Source: Hymenobacter norwichensis DSM 15439
GTDB lineage: Bacteria; Bacteroidota; Bacteroidia; Cytophagales; Hymenobacteraceae
Length of the DNA stretch: 64,000 nt
NCBI RefSeq assembly: GCF_000420705.1
Contig: NZ_ATVL01000008.1
Location: forward strand, 310,001 to 374,000
Reading direction: 5' to 3'
A program made the translations under genes and the position numbers. Below the pieces are notes generated by a model. It was not told the DNA's origin and searched no databases. It was given only the letters and a program-made list of their open reading frames with translations. This document shows positions 32,515 to 40,364 of this stretch, piece after piece (the stretch's first letter is position 1; each line of letters opens with the position of its first letter).

Positions 32515-34218
32515 CTATTTCCTTATTGGCGGCTTCGGAGCGGTAGTTTTGGCGGGCGTAGCCGGAGTGACGCTCGGTTTGGCTTTCGACTTCGAACTGG
32601 CTTTGGTGGCTGCTTTGGTTTTCGTCTTCGATTTAGGCCGGGCTTTTGGCTTGGCTTTTACGGGCACCGCAAAGTGCCTGCCTAACACCGCTCGGCGGGT
32701 AGGGCGTTCCGTGGGGCGCCAGCTGAAATCTTTCAGCTTTTCGTCTTCGGGCTTTAACTCATGCGGTGGTATAAAACTAGCGTCGGGGTTGGTGAGGAAG
32801 CTGATGGTTTGCAGTTTGCTTTCAGCAAAGCGCAGCACCATCGTGGCCGACAGGGCCTTATTCATGCCGCTCACTGCCGTATCCCCCTCAAGAGCATAGT
32901 AGAGGCTCTCGGCGTTGCCAAGCACATCAACTTTTTTTATCGAGTTGTTTTGGAAGTAGGCAATCATGCGGCGGCCCTTCACCTGGTTGAAGTTCAGTAG
33001 CGTGTCCTGGCCGATGATGAACGAGTTGGCGTACAGGCGCATCTGGTCCACTTTGCCCTTGCGCTGCCGGATTTCCATACTGTCGGCGGTGAGCTGGTTT
33101 TTGTTGCTCCAGAGGATGGGCCGCTTGTTGAGGTAGATGATGGAATCCAGCCGGTTGTAGGTGAGCGAGTCGCAACGGCCCTGCAAATCAGTACGGAAAA
33201 TCTTGGTTTTTGGAAAGGCGTAGATGACGCCGGCGCTGTTGAGCGGGGCCTTGCCTTCTTGGCTGATCAGCGTATCAGCGGCCAGGTACAGCGTGTCTTT
33301 GCCGGAGATATTGCGCATCACCGGCGCGCCGTACACCTTCACCCGGCCAAGCAGCCGCCAGTACCGCCCCACGTCCCCCCTGATTACCACATTGTCTTTC
33401 TTGGAAGTCATGGAGACGTGCCCAGTGGCTACGCCGTATTTCGTTGCCTGGTCGTACACCAGCTTGTCGCCGGTGAGCAGGTAGTTGGGCGTTTCCACCT
33501 TGGCATTCTTCTGGAACACCGACTTGCCAGTGATAGTATTGTGCACCCCGTTTTCGGCGTACAGCGTCTGGTTTTGCTTGTCGGTGAGGTGCGTTGGGCC
33601 GTAGAAATACGCCACCTTCGACACTGTATTGTATTGCAGCGTGTCGGTATCGATGGTGTTGTCTTTGGTGAGCACCTTTACATTCCGCTTGAAGCTGAAG
33701 ATTTTGCTGGTAGTATTATAGTACCCGTACTGGCTATCGAGCGTATTTTCGGGGTCTACAATGTGGCCGCCGGTGCTGTAGTAAGCCAAGTTGTTGGTGA
33801 GGTCGTAGTCGAGCAGCTTGGTGGTGAGCGTCATGCGCGGGTCACGCATAGTCACGTTGCCAATCATACGGGCCTTGCGGGTGTCACCGTCGTAGGTGGC
33901 CCGGTCGCCGGTAATCGTGATGGTGTCGTTCTGGATGATACGCACGTTGCTGAAAGCTTCCAGCGCGTTCTTATCGGTGTACTGATAGGCCGAGTCACAG
34001 TAAAGCAGCGTGGTACCTTGCCGGAAGCTCACATTGCCAATCAGCTTGCGAATTTCAACGCCGTTGAACGTACCGCCAATCAACTCATTGGTACCTGGCA
34101 GCAGCTCGATGCGCTGGCCTTTGGCAGGCGTGGGTTGGGCGGCAGGTTTGCGCTGGGCCGTAGCAAACAGCGGCAACCAAGCCAATACGATAAGAGAGAG
34201 AAATCTAAGGAAGGGCAT
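32515..34218 (-). CDS. OstA-like LPS-transport family protein with Lys-rich tail
   Basis: 567 residues. A signal peptide (MPFLRFLSLIVLAWLPLFATA) is followed by a long run of beta-strand repeats of the OstA/LptA type (about 35-500), e.g. LIGNVSFRQGTTLLYCDSAYQY, RIIQNDTITITGDRATYDGDT and GNVTMRDPRMTL. Proteins of this fold bridge the periplasm and carry lipopolysaccharide. The last ~50 residues are a basic, low-complexity Lys/Pro/Ala/Thr tail (KAKPKARPKSKTKTK), unusual for the family. It lies 97 bases upstream of bamD. A perfect -7 box ends 7 bases before its ATG. Confidence 0.83.
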   Translation of the reverse strand: MPFLRFLSLIVLAWLPLFATAQRKPAAQPTPAKGQRIELLPGTNELIGGTFNGVEIRKLIGNVSFRQGTTLLYCDSAYQYTDKNALEAFSNVRIIQNDTITITGDRATYDGDTRKARMIGNVTMRDPRMTLTTKLLDYDLTNNLAYYSTGGHIVDPENTLDSQYGYYNTTSKIFSFKRNVKVLTKDNTIDTDTLQYNTVSKVAYFYGPTHLTDKQNQTLYAENGVHNTITGKSVFQKNAKVETPNYLLTGDKLVYDQATKYGVATGHVSMTSKKDNVVIRGDVGRYWRLLGRVKVYGAPVMRNISGKDTLYLAADTLISQEGKAPLNSAGVIYAFPKTKIFRTDLQGRCDSLTYNRLDSIIYLNKRPILWSNKNQLTADSMEIRQRKGKVDQMRLYANSFIIGQDTLLNFNQVKGRRMIAYFQNNSIKKVDVLGNAESLYYALEGDTAVSGMNKALSATMVLRFAESKLQTISFLTNPDASFIPPHELKPEDEKLKDFSWRPTERPTRRAVLGRHFAVPVKAKPKARPKSKTKTKAATKASSKSKAKPSVTPATPAKTTAPKPPIRK

Positions 34219-34225
34219 TTACGAA

Positions 34226-34233
34226 CAAAGGTA
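34226..34233 (-). promoter_or_regulatory. Perfect -7 box (TACCTTTG) abutting the OstA-like gene
   Basis: Identical to the bamD box and in nearly the same place: 7 bases before the ATG at 34218. Confidence 0.5.
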
Positions 34234-34356
34234 GGAAATCTGCCCCCGCCTTTACGCGCGGAAGCAGTAGAACGAAGCCCGTCCCTGGCTTGGCGTTACG
34301 ACAAGAACTGCGCCGTTGTACACTCGCCATACTTCTCCGTAAGCTGGAGCGTGCGG

Positions 34357-35247
34357 CTAGTCGCGCCTCAACAACGACAGCATGGTCGGAACATTGTCAA
34401 CCTCAATAGCATCGGGCCGGCAGTCAATCAGGCGCTGCACGGTGCCAGAGGCGCGGCCCCCGAACGTCACCACCTGCAAGCCGGCGGCGTGGGCCTGCGC
34501 GGTACGCTCGGGCGTTATTAAATCTTTCCGAACGATGATGGCCTGCACCTTTTCCGCTTTGGCTGCTTGCAACTGGTTTTCGAAGTCGTCGGTGATTTCC
34601 AGCCCCAGCGGCACGCCGGGCAGCGCTTGCCGCAAGCCTGCCAACGACGACTGGTTGATGGTGAGCACTAGCAGCCGCTCCGGAGGCCAGTTGTATTGCT
34701 TTAGCAGCCGGCCCAGGGCCCGCGCCAGCGCCGGCGCTTTAGCTAGCGGCTGTTCGGCGTTGCAGACGTTGGTTTCGTGCAAATCGAAGTGTAGGTAGGG
34801 CAACGTGGGGCGCCGGCTGAGTGAATCAAGTAGGTAATGCAGCGTAATGGGGCGCTCATCGTGCCACAAGTCGTAGAACCAGCCGCCGCGGTACTCCAGC
34901 TTCTGCATATCGGCGGCCAACGTTTCGTACACGCAGCCTTTGCCGTTGGTCATGGATTCCAGCGTTTGGTCGTGGTAGAGCATCAGCACGCTGTCCTGGC
35001 TGAGCTGCACGTCCACTTCCACCCCGTCGGCCCCGCGGGCCAGAGCCTTTTTAAGGCTGGCAAAACTGCTCGGGGGCAGCGGATTGAACGGGTTGATGGG
35101 CGCGAAAAAACCCGAGCCAGCGTGCCCAATCACCAACGGCTGCTGGTTGCGCGGCAGCGGCTTGCTAGCCCAGTCGCAACCGGCTAGTAGCAGCGGCGCT
35201 AGCAACATAAAGAAGCAGTACCGCAACCAGCGGCTGGGGAAGTGCAT
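34357..35247 (-). CDS. Glycerophosphodiester phosphodiesterase lipoprotein
   Basis: 296 residues from the ATG at 35247 (MHFPSRWLRYCFFMLLAPLLLAGC, lipobox LAGC); in-frame ATGs at 35262 and 35280 are possible. The frame continues to 35400 but would then run into tilS on the other strand. GDPD TIM-barrel motifs are present: VIGHAGSGFF, ARGADGVEVDVQLSQDSVLMLYHDQTL (His and acidic metal ligands), and the C-terminal DAIEVDNV. It hydrolyses deacylated phospholipids to glycerol-3-phosphate and an alcohol. The GHAGSG variant replaces the usual GHRG (Arg to Ala), which could change phosphate binding. Confidence 0.82.
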   Translation of the reverse strand: MHFPSRWLRYCFFMLLAPLLLAGCDWASKPLPRNQQPLVIGHAGSGFFAPINPFNPLPPSSFASLKKALARGADGVEVDVQLSQDSVLMLYHDQTLESMTNGKGCVYETLAADMQKLEYRGGWFYDLWHDERPITLHYLLDSLSRRPTLPYLHFDLHETNVCNAEQPLAKAPALARALGRLLKQYNWPPERLLVLTINQSSLAGLRQALPGVPLGLEITDDFENQLQAAKAEKVQAIIVRKDLITPERTAQAHAAGLQVVTFGGRASGTVQRLIDCRPDAIEVDNVPTMLSLLRRD

Positions 35248-35335
35248 AGACGAAGGCAACATTTTCAATAAATCAATCATTCCTATTCTGTTTGCTTTCA
35301 CCTGGCAGGCGTAACGCCCAATGCGGCGGCGTCTG

Positions 35336-35343
35336 TATTTTTG
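35336..35343 (+). promoter_or_regulatory. -7 box of tilS (TATTTTTG)
   Basis: Perfect TAnnTTTG match ending 21 bases before the tilS ATG. No clear -33 TTG at 19-21 bases. Confidence 0.5.
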
Positions 35344-35364
35344 CAGCTCGTATTTCCATTTCGT

Positions 35365-36693
35365 ATGCTCGACCAAGTCCGCCAGTACATAGAAGAACAC
35401 CAGCTTTTTTCCCTTACCGATGATACGCTGCTGGTAGCCGTGAGCGGCGGCCAGGATTCGGTGGTATTAGCCGATGTGCTGCACCGGTTGGGCGTGCCGT
35501 TTGCCGTGGCCCACTGCCATTTTGGGCTGCGCGGCGAAGAAGCGGATGCCGACGAGCAGTTTGTGCGCAAGCTGGCTAAGAAATACGAAGTTCCCTACTT
35601 CGCGGAGTTCTTCCAGACCAAAGCATTTGCCGAGCAGGAAGGCATTTCCACCCAGATGGCCGCCCGCGCCCTGCGCTACGAGTGGTTTGAGCGGCTGCGC
35701 CAGACCCAGAACCTGGCCTACATTGCCACCGCCCACCACCAGCGCGACGCCGCCGAAACCATGCTCCTCAACCTCACCCACGGCACCGGGCTGGCGGGCT
35801 TACACGGCATCCCGCCAAAAAACGGCTACCTCGTGCGCCCCTTGCTGGGCATCGGCAAGCCAGAGCTGTTCGAGTATCTGGTGGAAAACCACTTGATCTG
35901 GCGCGAAGATGCCTCCAACGACAGCCCGGTGTACCAGCGCAACCGCCTGCGCCAAGAGGTGCTGCCCGTATTGCGCGATATCAACCCCAACCTCGACCAA
36001 ACCTTGCAATTCACGGCCGAGCGAGTAGGCGGCGCCGAGGAAATCGTGCGGCGCTACGTAGCCGACACCGCCGCCGCTGCCCAACGCACCGAGGCCGACG
36101 CTATTTATCTGAACATTGCGCTGCTCCAGCGTACCGCCGCTACCACGCTGGTGCTACACGAGCTATTGCGCCCGTTCGGGTTCAGCTTCCCGGTAGTAAA
36201 AGATATTATAGCGGCCTTCCCCGCCGAGCCGGGCCGCCGCTTCGAGTCGCCGACGCACCGGCTGGTGAAGGACCGGGAGCAGCTCGTCATCACCCGGAAA
36301 GTGCTGACTAAATTCGGCACGCACCAGATTCAGGCGGGCCAGGAAGTGCTGAAGATTGACGGCCTGCACCTGCGCCTGGAACTCGCCGAAGCCGCCAGCC
36401 TCGACATTCCGCGTGGTAAAGCCGTAGCCGCGCTGGATGCCGACTTGCTGAAGTTTCCGCTGATTGTGAGGCCCTGGCAGGAAGGCGACTGGTTTATGCC
36501 CATCGGGATGAAAGGCAAAAAGAAGCTCTCCGACTTCCTCATCGACCAGAAAGTGCCACTCAATCTGAAAGACCACGTATTTGTGCTGGTTTCCGGCGAC
36601 GGCAAAATTGCCTGGGTGGTTGGCTTCCGGCCCGACGAGCGGTTCAAAGTGACCGAGCAAACCGAGCGAGTGCTGACGGTAAAGCGAATGTAA
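35365..36693 (+). CDS. tilS: tRNA(Ile)-lysidine synthetase
   Basis: 442 residues from the ATG at 35365; the frame start at 35341 is a TTG. Attaches lysine to C34 of the CAU-anticodon isoleucine tRNA so that it reads AUA, using ATP. The PP-loop SGGQDS (residues 27-32) is intact, followed by HCHFGLRGEEAD and TAHHQRDAAETMLLNL, and the C-terminal TilS domain is seen from about residue 370 (PWQEGDWFMPIGMKGKKKLSDFLID). It diverges from the GDPD gene, and a small lipoprotein follows. Confidence 0.95.
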   Translation: MLDQVRQYIEEHQLFSLTDDTLLVAVSGGQDSVVLADVLHRLGVPFAVAHCHFGLRGEEADADEQFVRKLAKKYEVPYFAEFFQTKAFAEQEGISTQMAARALRYEWFERLRQTQNLAYIATAHHQRDAAETMLLNLTHGTGLAGLHGIPPKNGYLVRPLLGIGKPELFEYLVENHLIWREDASNDSPVYQRNRLRQEVLPVLRDINPNLDQTLQFTAERVGGAEEIVRRYVADTAAAAQRTEADAIYLNIALLQRTAATTLVLHELLRPFGFSFPVVKDIIAAFPAEPGRRFESPTHRLVKDREQLVITRKVLTKFGTHQIQAGQEVLKIDGLHLRLELAEAASLDIPRGKAVAALDADLLKFPLIVRPWQEGDWFMPIGMKGKKKLSDFLIDQKVPLNLKDHVFVLVSGDGKIAWVVGFRPDERFKVTEQTERVLTVKRM

Positions 36694-36738
36694 ATGAGTA
36701 GCTTGGGCACAGCGGTTACTCAATTGATTTTCAAACTA

Positions 36739-37224
36739 ATGAAATCAATTTTCCTACTTTTGTCAGGCTTGTGCATCACACTCTCGGGCTGTGCTTTTCT
36801 CGGAATGGATGACTGCGAAGGCGCGCGTAATGCCTACGAAACTTCTTTCTCGATACAGTTTCTTGACGCTACCGGTACCAGGAGTATATTTTCTCCGCCG
36901 CTTAGCTACACGCGGGATTCTGTACGCATACTTGATGAACAAGGCAAGCTGGTGCCTCACGTCTTGCCAACGGATCTAACCTACTCCGCAATAGACTTTT
37001 CATTACTTGGATACGAAGATCTTGTATTCGAGAAGCCTGTTACTCGGCAGTTTGTTGTCTATTTCACGCGGACTGACCAAGACACCATTCGGGCAGAATA
37101 CGAATTGCTGAAGAATAAGTGCCAAGATCCGGATTTCAAAAAGCTTGTAATCTTTTACAACAGCAAGAAAGTACAGGAAGGAGATGGGCGATATGTAGTT
37201 CAATTGAGCATTCGCAAGCCTTAG
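36739..37224 (+). CDS. Putative lipoprotein, unknown
   Basis: 161 residues from the ATG at 36739 (MKSIFLLLSGLCITLSGCAF, lipobox LSGC); the frame from 36694 adds a stretch just after the tilS stop. The mature part has four further cysteines or fewer and no recognisable domain. It is AT-richer than tilS. It may be cotranscribed with tilS (45-base gap). Confidence 0.55.
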   Translation: MKSIFLLLSGLCITLSGCAFLGMDDCEGARNAYETSFSIQFLDATGTRSIFSPPLSYTRDSVRILDEQGKLVPHVLPTDLTYSAIDFSLLGYEDLVFEKPVTRQFVVYFTRTDQDTIRAEYELLKNKCQDPDFKKLVIFYNSKKVQEGDGRYVVQLSIRKP

Positions 37225-37331
37225 AACCAACGACAATGCGCGAGGAAAGCACATAAATTTTCGCTTAAACTCTCGGTTCACACGCTTAGCTTTACGCCTG
37301 AACCCAATCCGTACACCCAACCCATCACTCG

Positions 37332-38273
37332 ATGAAAGTTACCGTAGTTGGGGCTGGCAACGTGGGCGCTACTTGCGCCGACGTATTAGCCACCCGCGAA
37401 ATCGCCAACGAAATTGTTCTGGTTGACATCAAAGAAGGCTTCGCCGAAGGCAAAGCGTTAGATATCTGGCAGAAATCTCCTGTAATCGGGTACGATTCCC
37501 GCACAGTAGGTGTCACTGGCGACTACAGCCGCACTGCCGACTCGGAGGTAGTGGTTATCACCTCAGGCCTGCCCCGTAAGCCCGGCATGAGCCGCGACGA
37601 CCTAATTTCAACCAACGCCGGCATCGTGAAAACGGTAACGGAGCAAGTGGTAAAGTACTCGCCCAACGCCATTATCATTGTAGTGAGCAACCCGCTCGAC
37701 GTGATGACCTATCAGGCGCACCTCACCTCAGGCCTGCCCCGCGAGAAGGTGTTTGGTATGGCCGGCATCCTCGACACCGCCCGTTACCGCGCCTTCCTAG
37801 CTGAAGCGCTGAACGTAAGCCCCAAAGACATTCAGGCCGTACTCATGGGTGGCCACGGCGACACTATGGTACCCCTCCCCCGCTACACCACGGTGGGCGG
37901 TATTCCCGTAACCGAGCTGATTGGCAAAGCCGAGCTAGACGCCATTGTGCAGCGCACAGCTGTTGGCGGTGGTGAACTAGTGAAACTGATGGGCACTTCG
38001 GCTTGGTATGCACCAGGCGCCGCCGCTGCGCAAATGGTAGAAGCCATTGTGCGCGACCAGCGCCGCGTATTCCCCGTGTGCCTAGAGTTGCAAGGCGAAT
38101 ATGGCATCAATGGCGTGTACCTAGGTGCCCCAGTTATTCTCGGCAAAAACGGCATCGAGAAAGTAATCGAGCTGCAACTCAACGACGAAGAAAAAGCGCT
38201 ACTGGAAACTTCGCGCGGCCACGTAAAAGAAGTGATGGACGCCTTGGATGCCATGGGCAAAGCCTCTACGTAG
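37332..38273 (+). CDS. mdh: Malate dehydrogenase
   Basis: TCA-cycle enzyme interconverting malate and oxaloacetate with NAD. The 313-residue LDH-like type has GAGNVGATCADVLA (residues 7-20), the loop SGLPRKPGMSRDDL with the substrate Arg residues, NPLDVMTY, and the catalytic His in MGGHGDTMVPL. It starts with ATG at 37332; a 7-of-8 -7 box (TAGCTTTA) lies 37 bases upstream. Strong terminator downstream. Confidence 0.97.
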   Translation: MKVTVVGAGNVGATCADVLATREIANEIVLVDIKEGFAEGKALDIWQKSPVIGYDSRTVGVTGDYSRTADSEVVVITSGLPRKPGMSRDDLISTNAGIVKTVTEQVVKYSPNAIIIVVSNPLDVMTYQAHLTSGLPREKVFGMAGILDTARYRAFLAEALNVSPKDIQAVLMGGHGDTMVPLPRYTTVGGIPVTELIGKAELDAIVQRTAVGGGELVKLMGTSAWYAPGAAAAQMVEAIVRDQRRVFPVCLELQGEYGINGVYLGAPVILGKNGIEKVIELQLNDEEKALLETSRGHVKEVMDALDAMGKAST

Positions 38274-38293
38274 TTCCGAGTTCTAACCCAAAT

Positions 38294-38330
38294 AAAAAAG
38301 GCCACTCTGCGTATGCGGAGTGGCCTTTTT
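38294..38330 (+). terminator. Terminator after mdh
   Basis: AAAAAGGCCACTCTGC pairs with the following GCGGAGTGGCCTTTTT across a 4-base loop with a T-run. Confidence 0.9.
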
Positions 38331-38406
38331 AGCTGAAGATGATGCAACGCAAAGTGAAGCGCCACCGAAATCCGGGCAAGCCGGCTAATCTGTAAAATTC
38401 GCGTTC

Positions 38407-39288
38407 CTATTTCTGGCTGGCGCGGAATAGCTTTTGCTTTTCGTCTTTGGACAAGCTTTCGTAGCCGGAGCGGGAAATCTTATCCAGAATTGTGTCAATG
38501 TCGTTCTGCTCGGGCTTGGGCATAGCGCCTTTTTTTGGAGCCGGAGCGCTGCCGCCCCGGTGCGTTACCCGCAGGCGTGGCCGTCCCGAAAGCAGCCCGC
38601 CCACCCAGTCGCCGATGGCTTGCACGGGGGTGCCCAGGTCGCGGCCAGCCTGGAGCTGCTTAATGTATAGAAAACCAAGCAAGGCACCACCTAAGTGAGC
38701 AATTTCGCCACCAGCGTTGCCCTTATCGAGGCTGGCCACCGAAACCAACACTACCACGGCTGCTATGTACTTGATTTTGACTGGCCCAATCAGAATGATG
38801 CTGAACGTGTAATCGGGTAGAAGCGTAGCAGCAGCCACAATGATAGCAATAACGCTAGCCGACGCCCCGTATAGGATTGATGGGCGGCTCTGGAAAACCG
38901 GTATCAGATTGAAGGCCAGCAAGTAAAACAGCACCCCAGCCAGCGCGCCCAGCACATAGATGCTTACCAGCTTTCGGTCGCCGAGGTATTCGCGCACCAG
39001 CGAGCCGAACCAGTACAGGTTCAACAGGTTGAACAGAATATGGAAGAATCCGATGTGGGTGAAGCTGTACGTTAGCAGCGTCCAGGGGCGGGTGAGCAGG
39101 CGCATGGGCTCCGACGGTACTGCCAGCCACTCCAGCACGAGGCCGTGGTTGCTAGAGCCGGTGCTCACGAACATAACCGCCCCAAACAGAATCAGTGCCA
39201 CGAACACCAGCGCGTTAATCAACAGCAGTTGATTCAGCGCATTGTCGCGGCGGCTGAAGGCAGTGCGAATGTCATCAATAAAACTCAT
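38407..39288 (-). CDS. Rhomboid-family intramembrane serine protease (1)
   Basis: 293 residues with six or so hydrophobic helices. The catalytic Ser is in YGASASV (about residue 155), the His in AHLGGALLG (about 205), and the N-terminal HIGFFHILFNLLNLYWFG loop has the family's conserved His and Asn. Rhomboids cut single-pass membrane proteins inside the bilayer. The C-terminal ~70 residues are cytosolic and charged and end with RSGYESLSKDEKQKLFRASQK-type sequence (a DUF6576-like tail). A second rhomboid gene lies 107 bases upstream. Confidence 0.9.
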   Translation of the reverse strand: MSFIDDIRTAFSRRDNALNQLLLINALVFVALILFGAVMFVSTGSSNHGLVLEWLAVPSEPMRLLTRPWTLLTYSFTHIGFFHILFNLLNLYWFGSLVREYLGDRKLVSIYVLGALAGVLFYLLAFNLIPVFQSRPSILYGASASVIAIIVAAATLLPDYTFSIILIGPVKIKYIAAVVVLVSVASLDKGNAGGEIAHLGGALLGFLYIKQLQAGRDLGTPVQAIGDWVGGLLSGRPRLRVTHRGGSAPAPKKGAMPKPEQNDIDTILDKISRSGYESLSKDEKQKLFRASQK

Positions 39289-39395
39289 GGGGAGAGAAGC
39301 TTAAGACAGAAAACGGGAGGCCGGAAGCCAGGCAGAAGCCTCGCCTGGGAAGCGCTGCATCTTAGCAGACAGGCACCTGAACTATGGCTCCTACC

Positions 39396-40193
39396 TCAAC
39401 CATAATGCGTGCCATTCCGTTGCCAGATTTTTAACACGATAAAGCCAATCAACATTCCGCCCAAATGCGCGAAGTGCGCCACATTGTCGCCGGGCACGGG
39501 GTGTATGCCTTGGTACAGTTCGTAGGCCGTGTAGAGCAGCACAAACAGCCAGGCCTTAATGGGTATCGGAATCGGAAAAATGATGAGGGTGCTTTGCGGA
39601 AACAAGTAGCCAAACGCAAATAGCACCCCAAACAACGCCCCTGATGCCCCTAGCATACCGGCCATCGGGCTGTTCAACGACTGATCATAAATGGCATCTA
39701 CCGTTTCAGTGGCCATCGACACCAGCTTGGGGTCGTTGGGGGTACGCTGCAACTGGGCGGCCACTTGCTGATACGATTCGCCGGCATTAGGCAGATAGTC
39801 GCGGAAATAGTCGGCGAAGGCAATACCCGACGGCTCCTGATGAAAGGCTATGCGGTCCACGTTCATTTCGTGCAGTTCGTAGTACCGCACGCCTTGGTAA
39901 AGCACGCCCGCCCCAATGCCGCAAATCAGCCAATACGTCAGGAAACGTTTCGGACCCCACACGTCTTCCAGCGAAGCGCCAATGAAAACCAGCCCTAGCA
40001 TGTTGGAAATGAGGTGCCCGATGCTGCCGTGCATGAACATATAAGTCACGAACTGCCAGGGCTTAAAGTACACCGAGCCCAGCGGGTAAAGCGCCCCTAG
40101 CACCGTGGTAATGGCGCCGAACTGGCTTTGCAGAAAGTACACCGCCACATTGATGATGAGCAGAACGCGGACGGTGGGAGTAAGTCGGAACAT
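39396..40193 (-). CDS. Rhomboid-family intramembrane serine protease (2)
   Basis: 265 residues from the ATG at 40193, chosen since MFRLTPTVRVLLIINVAVYF starts the first helix; the frame from 40289 adds 32 unlikely residues. The catalytic Ser is in GASGALFG (about residue 176), the His in AHLGGMLIG (about 249), and HGSIGHLISNMLGLVFIG matches the helix-2 His/Asn motif. A soluble insert (about 105-165) separates helices 3 and 4, longer than in the first rhomboid. mutL lies directly upstream on the same strand. Confidence 0.9.
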   Translation of the reverse strand: MFRLTPTVRVLLIINVAVYFLQSQFGAITTVLGALYPLGSVYFKPWQFVTYMFMHGSIGHLISNMLGLVFIGASLEDVWGPKRFLTYWLICGIGAGVLYQGVRYYELHEMNVDRIAFHQEPSGIAFADYFRDYLPNAGESYQQVAAQLQRTPNDPKLVSMATETVDAIYDQSLNSPMAGMLGASGALFGVLFAFGYLFPQSTLIIFPIPIPIKAWLFVLLYTAYELYQGIHPVPGDNVAHFAHLGGMLIGFIVLKIWQRNGTHYG

Positions 40194-40364
40194 GAAGCGT
40201 GAAGTTGCGCTAGTGGAAGAGGGCGAAAAGGTAATCTGCCATACGCTGAACAGGAAGATTTCGACGCGCTGACAGGCGGCCGGCTGCAAACTTGCGCGTT
40301 TCTGCGCTATTGCAAGCTCCTGGTAAGCTGCAAACCACCGAAATACCCGCTTGGTTAGCGCGCC

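Noticed and set aside
33259..34521. 420-codon plus-strand frame opposite the OstA-like gene
   Set aside because: Antisense reading of a well-supported gene; no protein-like pattern.
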